This document shows, one piece after another, positions 43,272 through 51,039 of a stretch of DNA of 58,577 bases. This DNA comes from a virus: IMG/VR virus record IMGVR_UViG_3300035698_017630, positions 1-58,577 of that record. One strand, 5' to 3'. The notes under the pieces are model-generated. The model had not been told where the DNA came from, did no database searches, and saw nothing but the letters and a program-made list of their open reading frames with translations. Both the position numbers and the translations under genes were made by a program. Each line of letters starts with the position of its first letter. Position 1 is the first letter of the stretch.

Positions 43272-44096
43272 TTGAAACCAACAATTTGGAAAATAGTCGG
43301 AGATAACGAAAAAACACTTGCATACGATAAGAAAAAGAATATCCTAAACATTTATCCAGGTGATAGGTACATACTTGGAACTTTAATAGCAATGGGATAT
43401 ACTAATAAAGAATTGAAAAAAATCAAGTGGAGATATAAACTAAAAGCTGGTGTTTGTTTTCTCAAATATTGCAAGCGGGGGAGTGAAGTAAGACTTGAAC
43501 TAGATCACTGCAAATTGGAAAATAAAAAAATACAAAGTTTTAGTTTTGATTATAACAAGATCAAAATCATAGAATGGGATAGAGCCCTTCTTTTATCGGA
43601 ACGACTTGCAGATTATGTATTTGTTCCGGGGAGCGATTTTAACAACATATTTGAACCTTTTAAATCAAAACCAATATCCAGAATACGATTGGGTGCTAAT
43701 TGGGTTCTACATGATATGAAAGGGGATATTAGTCATCCCTTACCCGATGATTCTGGTAATTTTGTAGAAATGTTTGATGAGGATTCAAAAATACTCCATA
43801 CGCAATTTCAATCGGCTAAAACTATAATACATGATTTGAACGCTTTAGGGTGGTGGGATGAATTAGAAGAAGTTGAATGGGAATACGTCCTTTCTTCTAT
43901 GACTGTACAGTTAGAATATTCAAAGGGTGGTCTCGTATTCAAAAAACGAGATATACCTCATCTATGTAAAACAAATGAAGTTATTACGTATACAGAAGAA
44001 ATCACAATTGAAAAAATTGAGAAAGATGATATTAATTCAAATACAGAAAAAGTGAAACTCTCAATATGCGATCACCCAAATCCAGAAAAGAGTTAA
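43272..44096 (+). CDS. 'GYT' module protein, two modules
   Basis: About 274 residues. TTG 43272 is preferred (AAGGAT 6-7 bases upstream) because the N-terminus then aligns with its paralogs (KPTIWKIVGDN beside KKQIYQIVGDK). Module 1: IVGDN...LIAMGYTNKELKKIKWRYK, VCFLKYC. Module 2: WVLHDMKG...IIHDLNALGWWDELEEVEWEY, with a following VQLEYSKGG. Each module has an Asp-turn start, a GYT.(E/Q)L helix, an I.W strand and an LEY strand. Family function unknown. Confidence 0.65.
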   Translation: MKPTIWKIVGDNEKTLAYDKKKNILNIYPGDRYILGTLIAMGYTNKELKKIKWRYKLKAGVCFLKYCKRGSEVRLELDHCKLENKKIQSFSFDYNKIKIIEWDRALLLSERLADYVFVPGSDFNNIFEPFKSKPISRIRLGANWVLHDMKGDISHPLPDDSGNFVEMFDEDSKILHTQFQSAKTIIHDLNALGWWDELEEVEWEYVLSSMTVQLEYSKGGLVFKKRDIPHLCKTNEVITYTEEITIEKIEKDDINSNTEKVKLSICDHPNPEKS

Positions 44097-44097
44097 A

Positions 44098-44595
44098 ATG
44101 AGAAAACAAATTCATACGGTTCGGTTTTGTAATAAAGGGACAATTCGAAACGAAAAAATTGAATATGATCAATCATTAATAGATGGACAATCGGTTGCGT
44201 TTGATAGCTTTATGAACCCTATTCAGTTAAATGTCATTTCTAAAGATAAACCAATTGAGTGTTTAAAATCTCTAGGTTATACAGATGAAGAATTGGAAAA
44301 AATTGAATGGAAATTTGAAATAAATTCGGACACTTTAATTCTTGAATATCGACAAGGTCGACTTGAACTCACAGACTGTAAATTGAATAAAAACCATACA
44401 TATAAAATAGATAAATCTAAAATTTTACAAAATGATTTTTTATGTATTATAGAAATCAATGGACCTCTTTGGGATAATTTGCTTATTAAAGATGAAGATT
44501 TTAACAATCAAGCAAAACCGTTCCTAACATCAGAAGATCAATACGAATTGATAGTACCCGCTATATTAGTTCGACTCCAAAAACATTCAAAATAA
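44098..44595 (+). CDS. 'GYT' module protein, one full module plus remnant
   Basis: 165 residues. QIHTVRFCNKG start, LKSLGYTDEELEKIEWKFE, LILEYRQGRLELTDCKL. The block RQGRLELTDCKL is nearly identical to RQDRLELTDCKL in the next gene, also at DNA level (44346-44390 against 44817-44861), so the duplication is recent. The second half is shortened and ends with IVPAILVRLQKHSK. Confidence 0.65.
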   Translation: MRKQIHTVRFCNKGTIRNEKIEYDQSLIDGQSVAFDSFMNPIQLNVISKDKPIECLKSLGYTDEELEKIEWKFEINSDTLILEYRQGRLELTDCKLNKNHTYKIDKSKILQNDFLCIIEINGPLWDNLLIKDEDFNNQAKPFLTSEDQYELIVPAILVRLQKHSK

Positions 44596-44620
44596 TTTAA
44601 AACTCAGAAAAGAGTAAACA

Positions 44621-45442
44621 ATGAAAAAACAAATTTATCAAATTGTTGGTGATAAAGAACAAACAAACGCGAGCGACATTTGTGGAAACCCAATAAAAAT
44701 CACGTCCAATGGGGGAGACATAATTGATAATTTAAAAAAAATGGGTTATACCAATGCTGAGTTAAAAGAAATTAATTGGAGATTGGAAATTGAATCATGC
44801 ACTTTATATTTTGAATATCGACAAGATCGACTTGAACTCACAGACTGTAAATTGGATAAAGACAACTCTTACAAAATTAATCGTTATGAAGTGCTTGAAA
44901 TTGTAAAACGAGATGATTTCATGGTGTCGCCTGATAAGGTTAGTGATTCTTTTCTTACTCAAGATAGTAATTATACTTGTCAATTTAAATCATTTCCCCT
45001 TACCAAAATATACAAAGTTTGCTTGGGAAGTACTCAGGATAGCACATCTCAACATATCGGCGAAAAATGGACTTGTATGGATAGAGTGTATGTGTACGAT
45101 GAGGAGATGAAACTTATGAATTTGAATATTAAACATATAAAAGATGTAATAAAAGAGTTAAAGAATTTGGGGTACACTGATGCACAATTAGCAATAATTA
45201 ACTGGGAATATTTTCTGGAGCATGGTAACGCAACTCTTACATATGTTTTCGATGAACTTGGTACTCTCAATAATAACATGGGTGGGCTTAAATTCAAAAA
45301 CATAAGAATTGATGAGGGATATACGATTACTCAGTATGTCGAAGAAATAGAAATCAAAAATATCAATGATGTTGAAATGGAAGATCATAAATATTTTCCT
45401 TCTGAAAAATTAAAATTGGTTATTAATAACCCAGACTTTTAA
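44621..45442 (+). CDS. 'GYT' module protein, two modules
   Basis: 273 residues. Module 1: QIYQIVGDKEQ, LKKMGYTNAELKEINWRLE, LYFEYRQDRLELTDCKL. Module 2: YVYDEEMKLMNLNI, LKNLGYTDAQLAIINWEYF, ATLTYVF. Both modules keep all pattern positions. The closing block (EIEIKNINDVEMEDHK) resembles that of the 43272 protein. Confidence 0.65.
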   Translation: MKKQIYQIVGDKEQTNASDICGNPIKITSNGGDIIDNLKKMGYTNAELKEINWRLEIESCTLYFEYRQDRLELTDCKLDKDNSYKINRYEVLEIVKRDDFMVSPDKVSDSFLTQDSNYTCQFKSFPLTKIYKVCLGSTQDSTSQHIGEKWTCMDRVYVYDEEMKLMNLNIKHIKDVIKELKNLGYTDAQLAIINWEYFLEHGNATLTYVFDELGTLNNNMGGLKFKNIRIDEGYTITQYVEEIEIKNINDVEMEDHKYFPSEKLKLVINNPDF

Positions 45443-45460
45443 AAGATTCGAGATATTCAA

Positions 45461-45925
45461 ATGGCAACACAAATTCATAAAATTATTTTTAGTTTAGACA
45501 AAGCAATCGTATTAGATACAAGTGGTCTTGTAAGAACTCTCCAAATGGGAATATACTCGGATATAGTTGAGTTTTTAAAAATGAATAATTACACAGAAGA
45601 GGATTTGAAGAAAATTAAATGGGAATTTAAAATAGGAAACGATATATTAATTTTAGACTATATCGATGGTGATTTTAAATTCAGAAATAAAAAAGTCAAA
45701 ACTGAAATTTATAAAATCGTTTGTGCCATAGATAAAGTTTCAATATTTGCACCAGATGGAAATTATATAAATTGGGAAATTTCCGATCATCATACAATAA
45801 TCAAATTGTTACAGAATAAATTGTACACCGAAGAAGAAATAAAAAATATCATATGGAATCTACAAATTGGAAATCGTTGGTTTGATCTTGAATATAAGGA
45901 TGGAGAACTTCAACTTAAAGATTAA
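45461..45925 (+). CDS. 'GYT' module protein, two short modules
   Basis: 154 residues. Module 1: IHKIIFSLDKAIVLDTSG, FLKMNNYTEEDLKKIKWEFK, LILDYIDGDF. Module 2: IYKIVCAIDKVSIFAPDG, LLQNKLYTEEEIKNIIWNLQ, WFDLEYKDGEL. Gly of GYT is replaced (NNYT, KLYT), which makes this the most divergent two-module member. Confidence 0.6.
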   Translation: MATQIHKIIFSLDKAIVLDTSGLVRTLQMGIYSDIVEFLKMNNYTEEDLKKIKWEFKIGNDILILDYIDGDFKFRNKKVKTEIYKIVCAIDKVSIFAPDGNYINWEISDHHTIIKLLQNKLYTEEEIKNIIWNLQIGNRWFDLEYKDGELQLKD

Positions 45926-45942
45926 AAGGGAAAATTTTAAAA

Positions 45943-46203
45943 ATGAACAAACAATCAGACGAACAACAAACTAAGTATCTCTATACTACCGTAAATAATA
46001 TTACAAAAGAACAAGCGAAATTAATAACAATTGGTGTACATGAAATTGTTGGAACTACTGCGATTTTCGAAGAATCCTCAAATGGTTATAGTTTTTACGA
46101 AGGAGATGATCGGGGGGTTTGTATACCATTGCGCTATGTAACAACTTCTTTTATTAATGGAGCCGTTTTCATCCTAAAAAATAAAAAGGAAATAAATAAA
46201 TAA
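45943..46203 (+). CDS. Hypothetical protein, 86 aa
   Basis: ATG 45943 after AAGGGAAA. Not a GYT module. Contains NNITKEQAKLITIGVHEIVG and YEGDDRGVCIPLRYVTTSF. Mixed alpha/beta. It interrupts the GYT gene array. Family unknown. Confidence 0.55.
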   Translation: MNKQSDEQQTKYLYTTVNNITKEQAKLITIGVHEIVGTTAIFEESSNGYSFYEGDDRGVCIPLRYVTTSFINGAVFILKNKKEINK

Positions 46204-46204
46204 A

Positions 46205-46954
46205 TTGAAACCCAAGATCTATAAAGTAATCGCTACATACAATGGAACAGTCGCGTATGATCAAAATAGAAATATCATTAATTTAAATATTTTTCCTCAA
46301 GACAATGTAATACGTGGTTTGAAATCAATTGGTTATAGCGAGAAGGAATTGAAAAACATTATTTGGAACTTCGAGATAAATTCTGGAACGATATTTCTTG
46401 AATATTGGAACGGGAAACTCAGATTTAAAAAATGGGAACTATGGAAACTAGACAGTAAGGCCGCATATAAAGTTGTTCATCATGAAAGTCTTCAGATTTC
46501 AGAATATAAAACTTGGACTTCTCTTGGTTACAAAAATACAAAAATAAAAGATGAATTCATAGTTCCAGATGCTGACTACATCAATATATTAAAACCATTT
46601 GTATATTCCAAACCGAAAAAAATTTACAAAATTATTATGGGAACGGAAAGAATTATATATGATGAGGATATGAATCCCATGGATATACCATTTCTGAATA
46701 GTGATGATATAATAAAATTGTTGAAATCGCGCGGATATACGAACGAAGAGTTAGAAACCGTTTTTTGGGAACTTAAATTGGAATATGGTGTTGTATATCT
46801 TGATTATTTTAAGAATTATCTCAGAATTGAAAAATGGAAGTTAGACAAAAATTATAAAGCTTCGTGCTCACAGATATTCGATATAACCAAAATTAATGAT
46901 GATGGTATTCCCGTAACCATCGAAAATATAGTATTGAACACCATGGATGAATAA
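46205..46954 (+). CDS. 'GYT' module protein, two modules, TTG start
   Basis: 249 residues. TTG 46205 follows AAGGAAATAAATAAA, and the N-terminus aligns with paralogs (KPKIYKVIATYNG). Module 1: LKSIGYSEKELKNIIWNFE, IFLEYWNGKL. Module 2: IIYDEDMNPMDIPF, LKSRGYTNEELETVFWELK, VYLDYFKNYL. Last gene of the + block, followed by a strong terminator. Confidence 0.65.
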   Translation: MKPKIYKVIATYNGTVAYDQNRNIINLNIFPQDNVIRGLKSIGYSEKELKNIIWNFEINSGTIFLEYWNGKLRFKKWELWKLDSKAAYKVVHHESLQISEYKTWTSLGYKNTKIKDEFIVPDADYINILKPFVYSKPKKIYKIIMGTERIIYDEDMNPMDIPFLNSDDIIKLLKSRGYTNEELETVFWELKLEYGVVYLDYFKNYLRIEKWKLDKNYKASCSQIFDITKINDDGIPVTIENIVLNTMDE

Positions 46955-47010
46955 CCTTTTAAATTCAACAAAAAAATAAAATTGCAATTTTATCCCACTC
47001 GTATCAAAAT

Positions 47011-47060
47011 AAAAAACCAACATTAGATATACATTTCCTTAATGTTGGTTTTTTATTTTT
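47011..47060. terminator. Bidirectional terminator between convergent blocks
   Basis: A 15-bp perfect stem AAAAAACCAACATTA / TAATGTTGGTTTTTT, with a 14-base loop, followed on + by ATTTTTTTA. The A-run on the left gives a U-run on the minus strand. It separates the + accessory block from the minus one. Confidence 0.85.
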
Positions 47061-47072
47061 TTATCTATTTTT

Positions 47073-47480
47073 TTATTTTATTATCTCATTACCGATATTT
47101 TCTTCGTATGTACCATTATATTCTTGGATTGCTTGTTTGCATTTAAGCAACCACTCATTACTTCGAACAATTAAATATTTTGGCACATCGCTACAAAAAA
47201 GTAATACTTTAAATTTATCACAAAACATTTCAGATTGTCCAGAGGACTGAAGAATGAACCCATTAGATGCTACGGAGCAAGTAGAATCATAATCGCGCTC
47301 GCGCCCAAAATCATAACGAAAACGTGTTTGATGTTTAACAGTTATAATTTTAACAATATCATTATTAAATTTAAATGACTTAACTTCAATAATCAATTTT
47401 TTGTTATCATTATTATATCTCCGAATTAGCATCATTGTATTCTCGAACTGCTTGTCTACAATCTTCAAGCCACTCATCAC
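47073..47480 (-). CDS. 'VPNEKW' family protein, last of a tandem array
   Basis: 135 residues as a continuous frame, but the family domain starts only at about residue 27: KKLIIEVKSFKFNNDIVKII. The first 26 residues lie over the end of the previous paralog and may not be translated. The better ribosome site (GGAG) points to ATG 47410, which is out of frame by one at an A6 run. Then TVKHQTRFRYDF, NGFILQSSGQ, and YLIVRSNEWLLKCKQAIQEY with the NGT end. Function unknown. Confidence 0.6.
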   Translation of the reverse strand: MMSGLKIVDKQFENTMMLIRRYNNDNKKLIIEVKSFKFNNDIVKIITVKHQTRFRYDFGRERDYDSTCSVASNGFILQSSGQSEMFCDKFKVLLFCSDVPKYLIVRSNEWLLKCKQAIQEYNGTYEENIGNEIIK

Positions 47481-47720
47481 TTGGAATCAAATGAAGTTCG
47501 AGTCCTTCACTGAATGCATGATCGGGGCACATTCAACCTATCAACAAAAGCACCAGTATGTCCATATGACTGCAAAATAAAATCATTTGATGCCTTAAAA
47601 AAAATACTACCGTTACCAAAACTATGACAAAAATGACTTTGATATTTAAACCCCAAAACCTTAAAGGGGAGGTTATTAAATTTAAAAGTCTTAACTTCAA
47701 GTACTAACTTTTTTTTTCAT
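47413..47720 (-). pseudogene. 'VPNEKW' family copy broken by two frameshifts
   Basis: ATG 47720 overlaps the previous gene's stop (ATGA). The A9 run just after it shifts the frame. The next frame reads KKKLVLEVKTFKFNN...SNDFILQSYGHTGAF up to NVP; at a C4 run the frame shifts again to DHAFSEGLELHLIPSDEW, LEDCRQAVREYNDANSEI and TAA at 47413. With both runs corrected, the gene aligns over its full length with its paralogs. Confidence 0.65.
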
Positions 47721-48115
47721 TCAATTACCTCAATTAAATCTTCCATATCATTATCAGTAACTGTACCATTGTATTCCTGAACCGCACGTCTACACGCAAC
47801 AAGCCAGGCTTTACTTGGAATAACATGATATGTATTTGGTGAATCTTTGCCATCTCTTACCCCCAAACCATATTGTCTTATTTCATCACAACCACCAAAT
47901 ATAACAAAATCATTTGATGCCTTGAATCTACCACCAAAATGCCATACACCATCCCCAAGGGGATAACATACAAATTCCTCATCAAAATGAGTTTGTTCGG
48001 AAACAGTCATAATTTGAATTATATCATTATCAAAATAAATCGTTTTAATTCTCAAAATCAAATGTCTTTTTTCATGTCTTCTTTCATATTTTGTATCTTC
48101 AAATTCCGGATTCAT
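47717..48115 (-). CDS. 'VPNEKW' family protein, intact
   Basis: 132 residues; its ATG overlaps the previous stop by 4 bases. KRHLILRIKTIYFDNDIIQI, MTVSEQTHFDEEFVCYPLG, SNDFVIFGGCDEI, HVIPSKAWLVACRRAVQEYN and GT. The most complete member of the array. Looks like a small beta-sandwich followed by a helix. Function unknown. Confidence 0.65.
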   Translation of the reverse strand: MNPEFEDTKYERRHEKRHLILRIKTIYFDNDIIQIMTVSEQTHFDEEFVCYPLGDGVWHFGGRFKASNDFVIFGGCDEIRQYGLGVRDGKDSPNTYHVIPSKAWLVACRRAVQEYNGTVTDNDMEDLIEVIE

Positions 48116-48514
48116 TCAATTACCTCAATTTTTCCATCACAACTCTCTTGTGCACTAAGTGTACCATTGTATTCTTTAACTGCTCGTTCACAATACATGA
48201 GCCACTTCTCGTTTGGAACAACACAATATATGGGTTTTGAATCTGGCATTTCTTTTACATTAAAACCATTTTGACGTATACAACTTTTTCCACTGGAAAT
48301 CAAAAGAAAATTATCAGAAGATTTAAATTGATTAAGAAAATTTGTATTTGTTCCTCCCCTCGGACACACAACAAACAAAATTATGATCAAAATGAGTTTG
48401 TTTGGAAACGGTTATAATTTTAATTACTTCATTCTCAAAGAAAACAGTTTTAACTTTTAATACTAAGTGTCTTATTATCCGTTTAGTATAAAAGTTTGGA
48501 TGTGATGGATTCAT
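48112..48514 (-). CDS. 'VPNEKW' family copy with one frameshift
   Basis: ATG 48514 gives IIRHLVLKVKTVFFENEVIK and IITVSKQTHFDHNFVC, then the frame is lost in a TGTTGTGTGT stretch near 48365. The other frame resumes with PRGGTNTNFLNQFKSSDNFL and CVVPNEKWLMYCERAVKEYN, ending with TGA 48112. A one-base change would restore the family sequence. It overlaps both neighbours by ATGA. Confidence 0.6.
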
Positions 48515-48873
48515 TGTATTATCTCCAATTCCAAATCATCGTTATTGATGCTCAGTTTTTGTATAATTTCATTTTCAGGTACATCATTGTATTCCATAAC
48601 CGCTCTTTTGAAATCGTGAAACCATGTCTCATTTGGGATAGGTTCGTATTGAGTCATTTCGTATCTGGTAGCTTTTACATTATACTCACCAGATCCGATA
48701 CCACTTGGGGCCCTTGATTGTAAAACAAACCCCGTGGATGATTCAAATTTTGAATATTCATCCTCCGAAAATTGCATTTTGTAATGAGTTTGTGTTAAGA
48801 TTTTTACGAATTTGATTTCTTCATTTTTAAATCCCGTTGTTCTAACAACACCAAACATCAAATGTCTTTTCAT
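48511..48873 (-). CDS. 'VPNEKW' family protein, first of the array
   Basis: 120 residues. KRHLMFGVVRTTGFKNEEIK, ILTQTHYKMQF, FVLQSRAPSG, EPIPNETWFHDFKRAVMEYN, then an acidic extension. Intact. All five members of the array are joined by ATGA overlaps, pointing to stepwise tandem duplication within one transcript. Confidence 0.65.
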   Translation of the reverse strand: MKRHLMFGVVRTTGFKNEEIKFVKILTQTHYKMQFSEDEYSKFESSTGFVLQSRAPSGIGSGEYNVKATRYEMTQYEPIPNETWFHDFKRAVMEYNDVPENEIIQKLSINNDDLELEIIQ

Positions 48874-48878
48874 TTTTA

Positions 48879-49190
48879 TTAATCTCCATCATTAGTCAAT
48901 CCTTTCCATATATTAAACCTCGGTTTTATCAAAATATCAAAACCATCAGACAATTCTTTTTCTGTTAGCAAACCATAATTTTTGCCTTCTTTGTAAAGAT
49001 AATGTCCCAAGGGTATATTAAGCAAAGGCCGTGATTCAATTGATATTTCTAAATATCCGCCACCACTATCATGATCTTTGTAAACTATCAGCGTTCTTGA
49101 TGGAAGCAAATTTTCGATTTTATTAATACTTCGGATTGTTCCATCAAACAAAATGGCTATAATCTCAACACTTTTTCTTCTTATTCTCAT
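48879..49190 (-). CDS. 'QWDG' family small protein, copy 7
   Basis: 103 residues; ATG 49190 with AAAGG 8 bases upstream. RRKSVEIIAILFDGTIRSIN, YLEISIESRPLL, then PLGHYLYKEGKNYGLLTEKE, which is the GDY-turn of the family. Forms a minus-strand group with the copies at 49919 and 50191. Confidence 0.65.
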   Translation of the reverse strand: MRIRRKSVEIIAILFDGTIRSINKIENLLPSRTLIVYKDHDSGGGYLEISIESRPLLNIPLGHYLYKEGKNYGLLTEKELSDGFDILIKPRFNIWKGLTNDGD

Positions 49191-49241
49191 CACAAAAACC
49201 TTTTTATTTATTAATTATATATTTATCAATATCTAAAAATT

Positions 49242-49919
49242 TTATAATGGCATTACAATTACATAAGTGTTTTTTACTAATTGCCTATCCAAGCGTAAAA
49301 GCCAATTTCTTACAATATTACTATTTGCTTCAAGCATTTCATCAATACTCGCATCTTTATAAATAGTAATAAATATTCCCTCAATACCTTCCTCAGAATC
49401 ATTCTCAAACTCTATTGTGATTTTTTTGAATTTATTGTTTAACAATCCAGAGATTATTCTTTTCCCATCAATTAATAATTCGATCAGTTCTTGTTGAGAA
49501 TAAAGAAATTCGAATATCCGATTTTTATTTATTAATTCATATTCTTTATCAAGATCTTTAAACCTTAACTGCTTTACCATATTTGATCCATATTCAGTCC
49601 ATAATTCATTCTTTATTAAAAGTTCTTTAACTCTGGATATATTTACAAATTCGATCTTATTCAGAAATGGATATGGGGACGTATATTTCATAAAATATGC
49701 AAATGCTTCATGTGCAAAAGAAGGACTAATTTGTTTAACATTATCAAAATCTAAAACAATATACTCTTCATTAAAATCCCACGCATCTTTCCGATCCAAA
49801 TCCTTTAAGTATTTATTTTTAAAATCGATAGCTGTGTGTTTCCCATCCCCACGCGATTCATCTTTGTTTTTAAGAAGATGATAAAAATCTTTACCAACAT
49901 CAATTACTTTTGTTTTCAT
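49242..49919 (-). CDS. STAS-like DUF4325 domain protein
   Basis: 225 residues. Residues about 45-85 hold YIVLDFDNVKQISPSFAHEA followed by FAYFMK, the signature of the DUF4325 STAS-like domain (DF..V..I.PSF..EA). The rest is helical (ISRVKELLIKNELW, FLYSQQELIELLIDGK) with a C-terminal IRNWLLRLDR-like segment and VIVMPL. DUF4325 proteins often pair with histidine-kinase-type ATPases in bacterial defence or signalling loci; none is seen here. Start ATG 49919 overlaps the next gene's stop. Confidence 0.6.
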   Translation of the reverse strand: MKTKVIDVGKDFYHLLKNKDESRGDGKHTAIDFKNKYLKDLDRKDAWDFNEEYIVLDFDNVKQISPSFAHEAFAYFMKYTSPYPFLNKIEFVNISRVKELLIKNELWTEYGSNMVKQLRFKDLDKEYELINKNRIFEFLYSQQELIELLIDGKRIISGLLNNKFKKITIEFENDSEEGIEGIFITIYKDASIDEMLEANSNIVRNWLLRLDRQLVKNTYVIVMPL

Positions 49920-50194
49920 TATATAAAAACCTCCTCGTAATGTTTATTTAAATCTTGAGAATTCATAACAATAAATTTTTTATCTTGCAAACCAACACAA
50001 AGACACTCTCTAATCCCAACTGCATGAGTTTCTTCTGGATTCTTTAATTCCACTTTTAAAAAGACAGTATTATACTCAATCACTTTTGAAAAATCAAATC
50101 TATCTCCTGCCAATTTTTCAATTTCAGCAATACTTTCTCTACTACCATCAAAAAATGCAGCATTTATAATATCTACTCGTCTCTTATATTTCAT
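49919..50194 (-). CDS. 'QWDG' family small protein, copy 8
   Basis: 91 residues. YKRRVDIINAAFFDGSRESI, AEIEKLAG, FLKVELKNPEETHAVGIREC, FIVMNSQDLNKHYEEVF. The conserved GDY is IREC here, so it is divergent. ATGA overlap with the small gene before it. Confidence 0.6.
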   Translation of the reverse strand: MKYKRRVDIINAAFFDGSRESIAEIEKLAGDRFDFSKVIEYNTVFLKVELKNPEETHAVGIRECLCVGLQDKKFIVMNSQDLNKHYEEVFI

Positions 50195-50370
50195 TTAATC
50201 CACCTGATCATAAATTCTACGTTTAAAAACTTAGTTCTTGAATTTATTACATTTAAAGATACAAATCTTCCACTCATTCGCATCAACCTTTTAATATCAT
50301 CGATACTTTTTTTACTACCATTGAATTCGGCAGCGTTCATCGATTTTACTTTTCGTTGATATCTCTGCAT
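50191..50370 (-). CDS. 'QWDG' family protein, truncated copy 9
   Basis: 59 residues: MQRYQRKVKSMNAAEFNGSK, KSIDDIKRLMRMSG, TKFLNVEF, ending MIRWIK. It matches the N-terminal half of its neighbour (YKRRVDIINAAFFDGSRESI) and stops before the GDY part, so it is either a short form or a remnant. Its stop overlaps the next ATG. Confidence 0.5.
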   Translation of the reverse strand: MQRYQRKVKSMNAAEFNGSKKSIDDIKRLMRMSGRFVSLNVINSRTKFLNVEFMIRWIK

Positions 50371-50379
50371 TTTATACTC

Positions 50380-50856
50380 TCATCTTATTTGAGGATTACA
50401 AATAACAACCTCAATATTTTTATCCAAACAATCCAAATATAATTCCATATAATATAAAACGGTAGTCCACTTTAATCCTCCCAAACCACATCCCAATGCA
50501 GGAATTCCAATTGATAGAATATCAAGTTCAACCACATTCTTTCTTATTGATACAAGTAAGTTTCTTATATAAACTAACGTACTTTTTTCTCTCCAATGAT
50601 TCTTTGTTGCACAGTTAAATATATAATGTGGAAATTGCACAAATTCATTATTTGATTGATAACGTTTACATATAAATATTTCACCTGGGAGAAGTTTCTT
50701 ATTGAGACAATATAATTTATACTGTTCAAAATTATCAGGGTATTTGTTTTTAAATTCAAGAGCCAAACCTTTTCCACTCACCCCAATACAATTTACAGGA
50801 TTAACAATTGCCTGAACATTTATATTCATAATACTACTATTTGTATAGTAAATCAT
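50380..50856 (-). CDS. DarG-like macrodomain protein
   Basis: 158 residues, essentially one macrodomain. AIVNPVNCIGVSGKGLALEF (16-35) is the ADP-ribose loop. YPDNFEQYKLYCLNKKLLPG, NCATKNHWREKS (81-92) and IPALGCGLGGLKW (118-130) are the marks of the DarG-type subgroup. These remove ADP-ribose that DarT toxins add to thymidine in DNA. GGAG lies 14 bases before ATG 50856. There is no DarT neighbour. DarTG is an anti-phage system, so a phage copy would be expected to protect phage DNA from it; that role is inferred. An RNA- or protein-directed ADP-ribose hydrolase is the alternative. Confidence 0.8.
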   Translation of the reverse strand: MIYYTNSSIMNINVQAIVNPVNCIGVSGKGLALEFKNKYPDNFEQYKLYCLNKKLLPGEIFICKRYQSNNEFVQFPHYIFNCATKNHWREKSTLVYIRNLLVSIRKNVVELDILSIGIPALGCGLGGLKWTTVLYYMELYLDCLDKNIEVVICNPQIR

Positions 50857-50884
50857 TTTTTATTCAATGTCTCCTATATTCAAC

Positions 50885-50926
50885 GATCTGGTTAATAACT
50901 GTGTGTGTACATGTAATAACCAGATC
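50885..50926 (-). other. Hairpin in the leader of the macrodomain gene
   Basis: GATCTGGTTA / TAACCAGATC, a perfect 10-bp stem with a 22-base loop, 28 bases upstream of the macrodomain start. No T-run. May mark mRNA processing or control of this gene. The rest of 50927-51039 holds no gene I can support. Confidence 0.4.
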
Positions 50927-51039
50927 ATCGAAGTTTGACTATGGTCTGTATTGTTATATCAAGTATGACTTACTTTTAGTTACAATCACCCATGACAGTT
51001 CGAATATCCTTAGTTTTAATCATCCCTGGCTTGTCAAAT

